DNA from: Roseiarcus sp963813555
GTDB lineage: Bacteria; Pseudomonadota; Alphaproteobacteria; Rhizobiales; Beijerinckiaceae
Assembly: GCA_963813555.1 (NCBI GenBank)
Contig: CAWEZX010000009.1
Location: forward strand, 62,001-126,000
Length of the DNA stretch: 64,000 nt
Direction of reading: 5' to 3'
In this document: piece after piece, positions 46,856 to 55,974 of the stretch
Numbering within the stretch: the first letter of the stretch is position 1
Layout of the letters: the number at the start of each line of letters is the position of its first letter
Translations under genes and position numbers: made by a program
Notes under the pieces: generated by a model
Told to the model about the DNA's origin: nothing
Seen by the model: only the letters and a program-made list of their open reading frames with translations
Databases searched by the model: none

Positions 46856-48166
46856 ATGGTCGATGACCCCAAGGTCGCGGAGCCCGACGCCGGGACAGCG
46901 TCGCGCGCGGTGACGGCTCCCGCGCCAGCCGGCTTCCCGACGCCTGTCCCGGGCTCCCCCGGCGCTCTCGCGCATCCGCCGGCCGGCGGCGCTCCGCTCG
47001 TCAAGCCCGCTCCGGCCAAGCGGTCCGGCTTGCGCCGATTCGTCGCCCCGGTTCTGATCCTGGCGGCGCTGGGCTATGGCGGCAAAACCGGTTACGATTA
47101 TTTCGTCGAAGGGCGTTTTCTTGTCTCGACCGACGACGCCTATGTCGGCGCCGACACCTCGATCATCGCCGCCAAGGCGATGGGCCACCTGACCGCGATT
47201 CCGGTGGTGGCGAACGAGGTCGTTCACAAGGGCGATCTCTTAGTCGCGATCGACGACGGCGACTATCAGAATGCAGTCGAATCGGCTCGGGCGCGCATCG
47301 GCACGCAGGACGCCACGATCGCCCGCTTCGCCCGCCAGATCGACGCCCAGGGCGCCGTCATCGCCCAGGCGCAGGCGCAGGTTGCGAGCGCCGCCGCGCA
47401 GGTCAAGAGCGCCCAAGCCGATGTCGACCGGGCAGCGTTGGAATACGATCGCTCCTACAAGCTCGCGCAAACAAACTTCGGGTCGCAGCAGCGGCTCGAG
47501 CAGGCCAAAGCCGATCGCGACCGCACGCTCGCCGCCGCGACCGCCTCCAAGGCGGGACGGGCGTCAGCCGCAGCCGCCCTCGATGGCGCGAAGGCGAACC
47601 TGGACGTGCTCAAGGCCCAGAAAGACGAGGCTTCGCGCCAGCGCAACGAGCTCGTGACCGCGTTGGAGATGGCTCAACGCAACCTTTCGTTCACCCGCGT
47701 GGTCGCGCCGTTCGACGGAACCATTGGCAACAAGGCGGCGGAGGTCGGCGACTTCGTCCAGCCCGGAACCCGGCTGATGGCGCTCGTTCCGCTCAACGCC
47801 TCGTGGGTCGACGCCAATTTCAAAGAAACCCAGCTTGGCGACATCAAGCCGGGCCAGAAGGTCGACGTCGCCATCGACGCGCTCGACGGCAAGGTGGTCG
47901 AGGGGGTGGTCACGTCGATTTCGCCAGCCTCCGGCGCTCAGTTTTCGCTGCTGCCGCCGGACAATGCGACCGGCAACTTCACCAAGGTCGTCCAGCGCGT
48001 CGCGGTGCGAGTCAACTTTCCCGAAACGGTGCTGAAGGAAGTCCCACTGCGGCCCGGCCTCTCTGTCGTCGCGACCGTCCATACCCGCGATCCCGAAACC
48101 CCGAAGCCGACCCTGCTTGGCGCGCTCGGGCTCGAAGCCTTCGCCACCCGAAGCGTCAAGCCGTGA
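46856..48166 (+). CDS. EmrA-type membrane fusion protein
   Basis: The 436-residue protein has a Pro/Ala-rich cytoplasmic leader, one membrane anchor at about residues 61-80 (FVAPVLILAALGYGGKTGYD), the first lipoyl half (VSTDDAYVGADTSIIAAKAM), a long coiled-coil hairpin rich in Ala/Gln (about 135-265), the second lipoyl half (FTRVVAPFDGTIGNKAAEVG) and a beta-barrel. It bridges the DHA2 pump to an outer-membrane channel. Its stop overlaps the start of the pump gene. Confidence 0.92.
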   Translation: MVDDPKVAEPDAGTASRAVTAPAPAGFPTPVPGSPGALAHPPAGGAPLVKPAPAKRSGLRRFVAPVLILAALGYGGKTGYDYFVEGRFLVSTDDAYVGADTSIIAAKAMGHLTAIPVVANEVVHKGDLLVAIDDGDYQNAVESARARIGTQDATIARFARQIDAQGAVIAQAQAQVASAAAQVKSAQADVDRAALEYDRSYKLAQTNFGSQQRLEQAKADRDRTLAAATASKAGRASAAAALDGAKANLDVLKAQKDEASRQRNELVTALEMAQRNLSFTRVVAPFDGTIGNKAAEVGDFVQPGTRLMALVPLNASWVDANFKETQLGDIKPGQKVDVAIDALDGKVVEGVVTSISPASGAQFSLLPPDNATGNFTKVVQRVAVRVNFPETVLKEVPLRPGLSVVATVHTRDPETPKPTLLGALGLEAFATRSVKP

Positions 48167-49782
48167 GCGACGCGCTTGCGATCCGGGCGCCGCCCGGGGC
48201 GCATGTCGAACCCGCGCGCACGGCGCGCCCGCCAGGCGTCGCCGTTCCGCAATTTTCAGCGAAGCGGGTCGCCGCGTTCGTCTTCATGGTGTTCGGGATG
48301 TTCATGGCGATCCTGGACATCCAGATCGTCTCCGCCTCGCTGTCCGAAATCCAGGCCGGGCTTTCCGCCTCGTCCGACGAGGTCACCTGGGTTCAGACCA
48401 GCTATCTGGTCGCGGAAGTGATCATGATCCCGCTGTCGGGCTTCCTGTCGCGGGTGGTGTCGACGCGGGTCATCTTCACCATTTCGGCCGGCGGCTTCAC
48501 CCTCATGAGCTTCATGTGCGCTCACGCCAACTCGATTGAGGAGATGATCGTCTGGCGGGCGCTGCAGGGGTTCATCGGCGGCGGCATGATCCCGACCGTG
48601 TTCGCCTCGGCGTTCACCATCTTTCCGCGCGACAAGCAGCCGCTCATCGCCCCAGTCATTGGCCTCGTGGCGACGCTCGCCCCGACGATCGGGCCGACGG
48701 TCGGCGGTTATCTCACCGATTGGTTTTCCTGGCATTGGCTGTTCCTGGTCAACCTTGGCCCGGGGATCATCGTCACCATCGCCGCTTGGCTCTTGATCGA
48801 CTTTGACGAGCCCGACTATTCGCTGTTGACCCACTTCGACTATGTGGGCCTTGCCGCGATGGCCGGATTCCTGGGGGCGATGGAATATGCGCTCGAGGAA
48901 GGGCCGTCGAAGGACTGGTTCGAGAGCCAGCCGGTCACGATCGCGATCGTCATCTCGGCAGTCAGCGGCGTCGCCTTCTTTTGGCGGATGGCGACGGCGC
49001 GCCAGCCGATCGTCGATCTTAGCGCCTTTCGCGACCGCAATTTCTGGACCGGCGCGATGTTCGCCTTCGTGCTCGGCATCGGGCTCTATGGCCTCACTTA
49101 CATCTATCCGGTCTATCTGGCGGTGGTGCGCGGCTATTCGTCGCTGATGATCGGCAAGACGATGTTCGTGACCGGTTTGTGCATGTTTTTCACTGCGCCG
49201 CTCGCTGGGCGGCTCATGAATCGGGTCGACCCGCGGATCATGATCGCGACCGGCTTCGTCTTCTTCGCCATCGGCACCTACCAGGCCTCCTATGTCACCG
49301 TCGACTGGGACTTCTGGGAACTTTTGTGGCCCCAGGTCTTCCGTGGCGTCGGGCTGATGCTGTCGATGGTGCCGATCAACAATCTGGCGCTCGGCACCAT
49401 GCCACCGCATAAAATCAAGAACGCCTCGGGCTTGTTCAACCTGATGCGCAACCTCGGCGGGGCGGTCGGGCTTGCGCTCATCAACACGCTCCTCGACAAG
49501 CGCATGGATCTGCATCTCGAGCGGTTGCGCGAATCCGTCACTTGGGGTCGCCGGGTCGCGGTCGACACGCTCGCCAACATGACTGCGGCGATGGCCGCGC
49601 GCGGATCGGACGCCGAGCTCGCGGCGACCCGCCAGCTCGCGCTGATCGTGCGCCGGCAGGCCGAAGTGATGGCGCTTTCCGATGTGTTCCTGGCGCTGAC
49701 CGTCCTGTTCCTGGGTTGCGTCGGCCTCGCTACGCTGATGCGCCGCCCGGCCGCGGCGGGCGCTGGCGGAAGCGGGCACTAG
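48163..49782 (+). CDS. EmrB-type DHA2 MFS multidrug transporter
   Basis: The 539-residue protein has 14 predicted membrane helices, with motif C-like LVATLAPTIGPTVGGYLTDW at about residue 165 and the DHA2 opening FMVFGMFMAILDIQIVSASL. GTG 48163 was chosen since it forms a GTGA overlap with the EmrA-like stop and gives a standard N-terminus; the same frame is open far upstream inside emrA. It exports drugs or toxic metabolites with the EmrA-like partner. Control by the adjacent TetR protein is likely. Confidence 0.92.
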   Translation: MSDALAIRAPPGAHVEPARTARPPGVAVPQFSAKRVAAFVFMVFGMFMAILDIQIVSASLSEIQAGLSASSDEVTWVQTSYLVAEVIMIPLSGFLSRVVSTRVIFTISAGGFTLMSFMCAHANSIEEMIVWRALQGFIGGGMIPTVFASAFTIFPRDKQPLIAPVIGLVATLAPTIGPTVGGYLTDWFSWHWLFLVNLGPGIIVTIAAWLLIDFDEPDYSLLTHFDYVGLAAMAGFLGAMEYALEEGPSKDWFESQPVTIAIVISAVSGVAFFWRMATARQPIVDLSAFRDRNFWTGAMFAFVLGIGLYGLTYIYPVYLAVVRGYSSLMIGKTMFVTGLCMFFTAPLAGRLMNRVDPRIMIATGFVFFAIGTYQASYVTVDWDFWELLWPQVFRGVGLMLSMVPINNLALGTMPPHKIKNASGLFNLMRNLGGAVGLALINTLLDKRMDLHLERLRESVTWGRRVAVDTLANMTAAMAARGSDAELAATRQLALIVRRQAEVMALSDVFLALTVLFLGCVGLATLMRRPAAAGAGGSGH

Positions 49783-49977
49783 CCGCCCGTCCACCCGGGC
49801 GCGTGACGCGTTCGATCGTGACGAGCGGCTGGCGTTACGAATCGGTAATATTACCCCGCCCGATTCCTCAGGAATCTCCCTTGCGGAGGGGCGCCAAGCG
49901 GCCATATTATGCGGGTCGGGCGCTCATCCGGTAAAACCTGGGCGGGCGCTGCACCCTTGATCCAAGAGGTTTCTCCC

Positions 49978-50745
49978 ATGTCCGACTATGACCGCTACGC
50001 CAATACGCGTTACGGCGCGGGGCTCGCACGGTCCGGCGTCGCCGTCGATCAGGGCCTCCGGGCTTATATGATCGGCGTCTACAACTACATGACCCTCGGG
50101 CTCGGCGTGACGGGACTGGTGGCCTATGCCGCCTTTTCGCTCGGCACGGTCGACACGGGCGGCCGCCTGGCGCTGACCGACTTTGGTCATGCCATCTATG
50201 TCTCGCCCCTGCGCTGGCTGATCGTACTCTCGCCGCTGGCGGTTGTGTTCTGGCTCTCCGCCCGCATCAATTCGATGTCGGTGGCGAGCGCTCGCAACGC
50301 GTTCCTCGTCTTCGCCGCGCTGATCGGCTTGTCGATGTCGGCGCTGCTGGTGGTTTACACGGGCGCTTCGTTCGGGCGAGCGTTCTTCGCCACTGCGGCG
50401 GCTTTCGCCAGCTTGAGCCTCTACGGCTACACCACCCAGCGCAGCCTGTCGGCGATGGGTTCGTTCATGATGATGGGCGTCGTAGGCCTCATCGTTGCGA
50501 GCCTGCTCAACGCGTTCCTGCTGCATAGCAGCGGGATGCAGTTCGGGCTGTCGATCCTCTGCGTCCTAATCTTTGCTGGCCTCACCGCCTGGGATACGCA
50601 GTCGATCAAGGAGATGTATTACAGCGGCGACACCTTCGAGATGGTCCACAAGAAGTCGATTCACGGCGCGCTGCGCCTCTACCTCGACTTCATCAATATG
50701 TTCCAGGCCATCCTGATGCTGACCGGGTCCCAGCGCAACAGCTGA
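49978..50745 (+). CDS. Bax inhibitor-1/YccA family membrane protein
   Basis: The 255-residue protein has about seven membrane helices and BI-1 family features: AYMIGVYNYMTLGLGVTGLV near the start, AAFASLSLYGYTTQRSLSAM and ILIFAGLTAWDTQSIKEMYY near the C-terminus. YccA-like proteins modulate the FtsH protease in E. coli; BI-1 relatives leak calcium. ATG 49978 follows AAGAGG. A strong terminator lies just past the gene. Confidence 0.93.
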   Translation: MSDYDRYANTRYGAGLARSGVAVDQGLRAYMIGVYNYMTLGLGVTGLVAYAAFSLGTVDTGGRLALTDFGHAIYVSPLRWLIVLSPLAVVFWLSARINSMSVASARNAFLVFAALIGLSMSALLVVYTGASFGRAFFATAAAFASLSLYGYTTQRSLSAMGSFMMMGVVGLIVASLLNAFLLHSSGMQFGLSILCVLIFAGLTAWDTQSIKEMYYSGDTFEMVHKKSIHGALRLYLDFINMFQAILMLTGSQRNS

Positions 50746-50774
50746 TATCAGATCGTCAATGTAACGATCTAGCT

Positions 50775-50814
50775 CTCCCCCCGGCGCGTGTTCGCGAGCC
50801 GGGGGATTTTTTTG
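50775..50814 (+). terminator. rho-independent terminator
   Basis: A GC-rich stem (TCCCCCCGGC paired with GCCGGGGGA, loop of about 12 bases) is followed by seven T. It lies 30 bases past the Bax1-type gene and fits intrinsic termination. Confidence 0.85.
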
Positions 50815-50843
50815 TCTAAAGTCTTATTCAGGGGGGCGGGGTA

Positions 50844-51323
50844 ATGGGTGGGGTTCGCGTTGCCCTAACGGCTGTCTCCTTCTTGGCTGTCGGGGGCGCC
50901 GAGGCGGCGCAACTCAAGATCGTCGACGTCAAGGCTTATGCGTTTCTGGAACACGCGGGCAAACTGTCCGACGATCTCGTAAGCGGCGGGCAGAGCCTTG
51001 TCGATGCTCCCAGAGGGGGCGCGCTGGGCGGCGACACGGCGACCGGCCTGCTCATCGACTTCACCTTCGAGGGTGACAAGAACGCCTCGCCCAAATATGC
51101 AACCGCAGTCATCGACCTGACGCAGACTAGCCGTTCCGGTCAACGGATCATCACCCACAGAGCGTTCACCAATTTCATCTTCGGACCCGACGGCATCGAG
51201 CACAAGGCGGTGTTCCTGGAGGCCGCGACCTGCATGCCGCTCGCCATTCAGGTCCGCGCCGGCAAGACCGAAAAGACGGCGAAGATAGACTTCGAATGCA
51301 CGGAAACGCCCGCCCCGCGCTAA
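50844..51323 (+). CDS. exported hypothetical protein
   Basis: The 159-residue product has a Sec-type signal (VALTAVSFLAVGGAEAA) and a mature part with YAFLEHAGKLSDDLVSGGQS and TGLLIDFTFEGDKNASPKYA, probably beta-rich, with two cysteines (about 130 and 151). I do not recognise the family. It stands alone after a terminator. ATG 50844 is preceded by a G-rich tract. Confidence 0.7.
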   Translation: MGGVRVALTAVSFLAVGGAEAAQLKIVDVKAYAFLEHAGKLSDDLVSGGQSLVDAPRGGALGGDTATGLLIDFTFEGDKNASPKYATAVIDLTQTSRSGQRIITHRAFTNFIFGPDGIEHKAVFLEAATCMPLAIQVRAGKTEKTAKIDFECTETPAPR

Positions 51324-51745
51324 CACGCAATTCGGAGATGAGGCGCCTCGCTAGCGCGAGTTGCTTGGATTGGGGGCCGGTCGAAAGAGAGCGGCTCGGA
51401 CGACAATTGTTTGCAGATAATCAGAATTTTGGTTAAACTTGGGCCATGAACAATCCTGCCCTTCCGCATGGCCGCGACCGCGGGCTCCGTTCCGGCGCTT
51501 CTAACCGCCAGGACAAAAGCCTATGAAAAAATTTTCCCCGTTTCATGCCGCGCAACCCATTGATAAGTCTCGATTCGGACGAGAGAATCCAAGGAAATCC
51601 AAGGAAATCCAACCCCCATAATCGGGGGTCTTCGCAGCGAAACGGCCTCAAGCCAAGAAAACCCAAACGGATCGACCGGACCCACGTCGCGGCCCGCAGC
51701 CGAGAAGGAGCCAAACCAACTCCCTCCCAATGCAAGCGCCTTCGG
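51324..51745. other. 422-base gene-free stretch with short tandem repeats
   Basis: Open readings on the minus strand here lack coding character. The stretch includes the tandem unit AAGGAAATCC (51591-51610), a CCCCC/GGGGG hairpin (51613-51628), and a 27-base segment (51551-51577) resembling one at 41904-41930. It may hold the dapB transcription end. Confidence 0.55.
51591..51610. repeat. 10-base tandem repeat
   Basis: AAGGAAATCC occurs twice in tandem and is preceded by AATCC and followed by AA, giving about 2.5 units. Function is unknown; the region is non-coding. Confidence 0.6.
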
Positions 51746-52561
51746 CTAGTCCTCGCTTAAGCCGAGCACGTCGGCCATCGAATAGAGCCCCGGCTTGCGG
51801 TCCTTCGCCCATATCACCGCCTTCAGCGCGCCGCGGGCGAAGAGCGCACGGTCTTCGGCGTGATGGCTCAGAACGACCCGCTCGCCCTCGCCAGCGAAGA
51901 TGACGCTATGATCGCCGACCACCGTGCCGCCGCGCAGCGACGCGAAGCCGATGTCGCCGACGCGGCGGGCGCCGGTCAGGCCGTCGCGTCCCCGCGCCGA
52001 ATGGTCGTTCAGCGAGACACCGCGGCCTTCAGCCGCCGCTTCGCCGAGCAGGAGCGCTGTGCCCGATGGCGCGTCGACCTTCATACGATGATGCATCTCG
52101 ACGATTTCGATGTCGAAATCGTCGCCTAGCGCGGACGCCGCCTGTCGCGCCAGCGCCGCGAGACAATTGACGCCGACGCTCATGTTGCCCGAACGCACGA
52201 TCGGGGCGTGGCGCGCGGCCGCTTCGATTTTGTCGAGATTGTCGTCGCTCAGGCCCGTAGTGCCGATCACGTCGGCGATGCGCGCCTGAGCGGCGAGCCC
52301 GGCCAGGGCGACGCTCGCAGCGGGCAAGGAGAAATCGATGATCGCGTCGGCGTCGAGCAGCAATGGCAGCGCGTCGGCCACGATCTGAAGGCCCTTTGCC
52401 GGACAGCCCGCCAGCAGCGCCGGATCCTGTCCGAGCCAGGGCGAATCTTCACGCTCGAGCGCGCCGGTGAGCTTGAAACCGTCCGTCTCATGGATCGTCC
52501 GGATCACCATGCGCCCCATGCGGCCGGCGGCGCCGCTCACGATCAGTCTCAAGTCGGCCAT
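51746..52561 (-). CDS. dapB: 4-hydroxy-tetrahydrodipicolinate reductase
   Basis: The 271-residue enzyme has the NAD(P) motif VSGAAGRMGRMVIRTI and the DapB signature EIVEMHHRMKVDAPSGTALL near residue 155 (catalytic His and Lys). It reduces hydroxy-tetrahydrodipicolinate in the lysine and diaminopimelate pathway. It follows the DUF1330 gene by 21 bases on the same strand. Confidence 0.96.
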   Translation of the reverse strand: MADLRLIVSGAAGRMGRMVIRTIHETDGFKLTGALEREDSPWLGQDPALLAGCPAKGLQIVADALPLLLDADAIIDFSLPAASVALAGLAAQARIADVIGTTGLSDDNLDKIEAAARHAPIVRSGNMSVGVNCLAALARQAASALGDDFDIEIVEMHHRMKVDAPSGTALLLGEAAAEGRGVSLNDHSARGRDGLTGARRVGDIGFASLRGGTVVGDHSVIFAGEGERVVLSHHAEDRALFARGALKAVIWAKDRKPGLYSMADVLGLSED

Positions 52562-52582
52562 ATCCGGCTCCCTGATCCGCGG

Positions 52583-53179
52583 TCAGCCAGGCTGCGGGCC
52601 GTCGTAGCCCTCGACAATTACGAGATCGGCGTTGCTGGCTGCGTCGCGAAGTTTCGAGGCTTCTCGATATTCCTCGGAATCATGGCAGGAGATGGCGGTC
52701 TCGTAGTCACGAAACTCGATCACGACGTTGCGCGCCGGCGCTTTGCCCCTGGTCACGAGATGCTTGCCGCCGCGGACCAGGAAGCGCGCCCCATATTTCG
52801 CGAACGCCGCCGCATTGGCCTTGACGTACTGCTGGTAAACCTCGGGATCGCGCACATCGATATGGACGATCCAGTAGCCCTTCGGCATCCTCAGAACTCC
52901 CTCGACCAGAACCATCTCGATTTCCGCCGCGCCTTCGCGCAACGCTCGCGCCGCCTGGTACCGATCGGAATGAAAATAGCGGCGCGCCGCGTCGTAACTC
53001 TCGAACTCGAGCACCACGTTGCGCGCCCGCGCGTTGCCCTCCAACGCCTCGCTGCGCCCGCCTCGCGCCAGCGCTTTGCCGCCATAGTCAGCGATCGTCT
53101 TGGTGGCGGCCGCGGCGTAGCCCGCATAGGCGTCGGGATTTATGATATCGACGCGCGAGATGATGTAACCCTTGGACAT
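52583..53179 (-). CDS. tandem DUF1330 protein
   Basis: The 198-residue protein is two DUF1330 domains in a row. The first begins KGYIISRVDIINPDAYAGYA with ARNVVLEFESYDAARRYFHS; the second begins KGYWIVHIDVRDPEVYQQYV with ARNVVIEFRDYETAISCHDS. Each is a dimeric ferredoxin-like fold in single-domain relatives, so the fusion could mimic a dimer. The function of DUF1330 is not established. It lies between pyrF and dapB. Confidence 0.9.
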   Translation of the reverse strand: MSKGYIISRVDIINPDAYAGYAAAATKTIADYGGKALARGGRSEALEGNARARNVVLEFESYDAARRYFHSDRYQAARALREGAAEIEMVLVEGVLRMPKGYWIVHIDVRDPEVYQQYVKANAAAFAKYGARFLVRGGKHLVTRGKAPARNVVIEFRDYETAISCHDSEEYREASKLRDAASNADLVIVEGYDGPQPG

Positions 53180-53230
53180 GATCGCTCCTTCAACGGCGGG
53201 CGAGCGAGCCTAGCTCAGCTCAGCGACCAA

Positions 53231-53956
53231 TCAAGTCAAGGCGGATCCGATTTCCGCAACGATCGCCTCCGCGGCCGCACGCGGATCGGACGCCTGGGTG
53301 ACCGGGCGACCCACGACCAAATAGTCTGCGCCATTGCGGATGGCCTCGGCGGGCGTCGCGACGCGCTTCTGGTCGCCGACTGTCCCGCCCGCGGGCCGGA
53401 TGCCAGGGGTGACAAGAAGCAACCCTGCGCCGACGGTCTGGCGCGCCATGGCCGCTTCCGCGGCGCTCACCACCAGCCCGTCGACGCCAAGCTCAAGCGC
53501 TTGCTCGGCTCGCCGCCGGACCGTCTCGACCACGCCGAAGCGGTAGACCGCCTCGAAAAGATCGGCGTCGTCATAGGAGGTCAAGACCGTAACGGCGAGG
53601 ATCTGCATCCCCGATCCTTTCGCTCCAAAGACGGCCGCGCGCATCGTCTGCGGATAGGCATGGACAGTGAGGAACCTCGCCCCCAATCGGGCCGCCTGCG
53701 CCGTCGCGCGCTCGACGGTGTTAGGAATGTCATGCAGCTTGAGATCGAGAAAGACCTGTTTGCCCGCCACAGCCAGTCCCGAGACGAGCGGTAAGCCGCC
53801 GCCATAGGCGAGCTCCATGCCGACCTTATAGAAGGCTGCGCTCTCGCCAATCTGCTCGACCAGCCGCCGCGCCTCGCCGACGTCGGACGTATCGAGCGCG
53901 ACGATCAGCCGATCGCGCGGCGCAAGCAGGTTCAATTCACCGACTTTCGACGGCAT
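53231..53956 (-). CDS. pyrF: orotidine 5'-phosphate decarboxylase
   Basis: The 241-residue protein has LIVALDTSDVGEARRLVEQI and the active-site motif VFLDLKLHDIPNTVERA (Asp-Lys-His-Asp), followed by VTPGIRPAGGTVGDQKRVAT. It makes UMP in pyrimidine synthesis. ATG 53956 was chosen: it gives the normal N-terminus and overlaps the end of the upstream methyltransferase gene by 20 bases. An upstream in-frame start would add 43 unrelated residues. Confidence 0.95.
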   Translation of the reverse strand: MPSKVGELNLLAPRDRLIVALDTSDVGEARRLVEQIGESAAFYKVGMELAYGGGLPLVSGLAVAGKQVFLDLKLHDIPNTVERATAQAARLGARFLTVHAYPQTMRAAVFGAKGSGMQILAVTVLTSYDDADLFEAVYRFGVVETVRRRAEQALELGVDGLVVSAAEAAMARQTVGAGLLLVTPGIRPAGGTVGDQKRVATPAEAIRNGADYLVVGRPVTQASDPRAAAEAIVAEIGSALT

Positions 53957-54653
53957 CGACGCCCTTGTTGTCGAGCCGATAAATCCACACAAAGGCCGGC
54001 GGCAGGTTGAGCAGAATCGGTCTCGAGCGAACCGCGGAATAGCGATTGGCGCAAGCCTCGCGGGGAATGGGCGACCGGAGGCCATACGTGAACTGGACGA
54101 AGATCCCCGAGGGCCCCATCAGCGCGAACGCGTCGCCGATCAGTTTCGTCCGCCGGGGCGGCGGCTGGTTGAGCAACGGCAGGCTGGAGACCACGGCGGC
54201 GATCGGCTGGCCCGCGAAGGACGCGAGCGTGTGAGGCAAGTCATAGGCGTCGCCCTGGACGATCGCGGCCGGCGCGAAACGCTGACCCAGAAGACGGCAA
54301 AATGCCGCGTCATACTCGACCAGCACGAGTCGCTCAGAGACCACGCCGGCCTCGATCAGCGATCGGGTGACCGGGCCGGTGCCGGGTCCGAGCTCGACAA
54401 CGAGGCCATGCGACGGCGAGCCAATCGCTGTCGCCATCGCACGCGCTAGCGCTGGTCCGGACGGCGCGACCGCGCCGGTCAGCCGCGGCGCGGCGACGAG
54501 AGATTTGAGGAAACGCGCGCTGTCAGCGAGCCCCCGCCGACCTTTTTTGTCCAGCGCTTGCCCCCGCATTCCGGCTCCGCGACCGGCGAGTCCCGTGCGC
54601 CGTCCCACGCTTATATCGGGCGGGTCCCCGCCTGGCAAAAGAGGCTTCCCCAC
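53937..54653 (-). CDS. phospholipid N-methyltransferase-like SAM enzyme
   Basis: The protein has the SAM-binding motif GLVVELGPGTGPVTRSLIEA, preceded by ARFLKSLVAAPRLTGAVAPS and followed by LVLVEYDAAFCRLLGQRF and AAVVSSLPLLNQPPP, as in PmtA-type phosphatidylethanolamine methyltransferases and related rRNA-methylase-like enzymes. Start may be at 54653 or at the ATG about 28 codons later (MRGQALDKKGRRG). It overlaps pyrF by 20 bases. Confidence 0.82.
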   Translation of the reverse strand: MGKPLLPGGDPPDISVGRRTGLAGRGAGMRGQALDKKGRRGLADSARFLKSLVAAPRLTGAVAPSGPALARAMATAIGSPSHGLVVELGPGTGPVTRSLIEAGVVSERLVLVEYDAAFCRLLGQRFAPAAIVQGDAYDLPHTLASFAGQPIAAVVSSLPLLNQPPPRRTKLIGDAFALMGPSGIFVQFTYGLRSPIPREACANRYSAVRSRPILLNLPPAFVWIYRLDNKGVDAVESR

Positions 54654-54662
54654 ATCACGGCC

Positions 54663-55779
54663 TCAGCTGCGACCCTCGAAAAACTCCTTCATCTTGGCGA
54701 AGAAGCCGGCGCTTTCCGGGTGGGTCGTGTTCGAGGATTCGGACGCGAACTCCATCAGGAGCTCGCGCTGGCGCCGTGTCAGGTTTTGCGGCGTCTCGAC
54801 ATTGAGCTGAACGAAGAGGTCGCCCGCATCCCGCGAGCGCAGCACTGGCATACCCTTGCCGCGCAATCTCAATTGGCGCCCTGACTGGGCGCCTTCCGGA
54901 ACGGAGACCCTCGAACTCTGTCCCATCGAGCGTCCGGACACTGAATTCGTGACCGAGCGCGGCCTGCACCATCGAGATCGGCACTCGGCAATAAAGGTCG
55001 GCGCCGTCGCGCTGGAAGAATGCGTGCGGCTTGACGGTGAGGAAAATATAGAGGTCCCCCGCGGGCCCGCCGCGCATGCCCGCCTCGCCCTCGCCGGTCA
55101 GGCGAATACGTGTGCCGTCCTCGACGCCGGAGGGGACGTTGACCGACAGCGTGCGCTCCCGGGTCACGCGGCCCGCGCCGGCGCATTTGTCGCAAGGGTT
55201 TTCGATCGTCTGACCGCGTCCGTGACAGGACGGGCAAGTGCGCTCGATGGCGAAGAAGCCTTGCTGCGCGCGCACGCGCCCATGACCGCCGCAGGTTTTG
55301 CAGGTCGCGGGCCTCGAACCCGCGCGCGCTCCAGAGCCGGCGCAGGCTTCGCAAGCGACCGACGTCGGCATGCGAATAGCCGCGGTCTTGCCGTGAAACG
55401 CCTCTTCGAGCGTAATCTCAAGGTTATAGCGCAGGTCCGCGCCGCGCTCGCGGCCTGAGGACTGGCGGCCGCGCCGACCCCCCATCATATCGCCGAACAG
55501 ATCGTCGAAGATGTCGGACATCGACGACGCGAAGCCGTCGTTCATGCCGCCCTGGTCGAAGGCAGCGTGACCGTAACGGTCGTAAGCCGCCCGCTTCTGA
55601 GCGTCCGATAGATGCTGATAGGCTTCGTTCAGCTCCTTGAACCGCGCCTCGGCCTGCTTGTCGCCCGGATGCCGGTCAGGATGACATTGCATCGCCGCCT
55701 TGCGAAAGGCGGACTTCAACTCGGTGTCGCTCGCTGTTTTGGCGACGCCCAGGGTTTCGTAGAAATCGCGCTTGGCCAT
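54663..55779 (-). CDS. dnaJ: DnaJ chaperone, one frameshift
   Basis: The J domain (MAKRDFYETLGVAKTASDTE, HPDR at about residues 33-36), a Gly-rich linker, and the four zinc motifs CEACAGSG, CKTCGGHG, CPSCHGRG and CDKCAGAG are intact. In the C-terminal substrate domain the frame changes near 54905-54915 after TLDGTEFEG. The other frame gives RVSVPEGAQSGRQLRLRGKG and ends KMKEFFEGRS at 54663. DnaJ delivers clients to DnaK. Loss of this gene would be costly, so a base-calling error is the likely cause. Confidence 0.93.
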
Positions 55780-55946
55780 CGTTCAGCGCGCCCACAGCCT
55801 ATGCATGCCTCAGACCTGCCACTCTGCGCCGCGTGTTCGTCGCGGTTCGGGGCTCGATTCTGACGCGGACGCCGGCGTCCTTAAACGCAGGCCCGACGCC
55901 AGCCCGATCTCCACCCGCCATCGCGGCGTCCCCCAAAGACGAGACC

Positions 55947-55963
55947 GGCCGCGTTGGGCGGCC
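55947..55963 (-). terminator. hairpin between dnaK and dnaJ
   Basis: GGCCGC and GCGGCC form a perfect stem around a 5-base loop, 12 bases past the dnaK stop. No T run follows on the minus strand, so partial termination or RNA processing that lowers dnaJ output is more plausible than full termination. Confidence 0.4.
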
Positions 55964-55974
55964 GACCTCTTCGT

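Noticed and set aside
48256..49905. Minus-strand reading of 549 codons opposite the EmrB-type gene
   Set aside because: The coding frame on the plus strand is certain; the antisense is low-complexity Arg/Asp/His-rich.
51433..51735. Minus-strand reading of 100 codons between the exported protein and dapB
   Set aside because: It translates the tandem repeat and hairpin; no family and no ribosome site.
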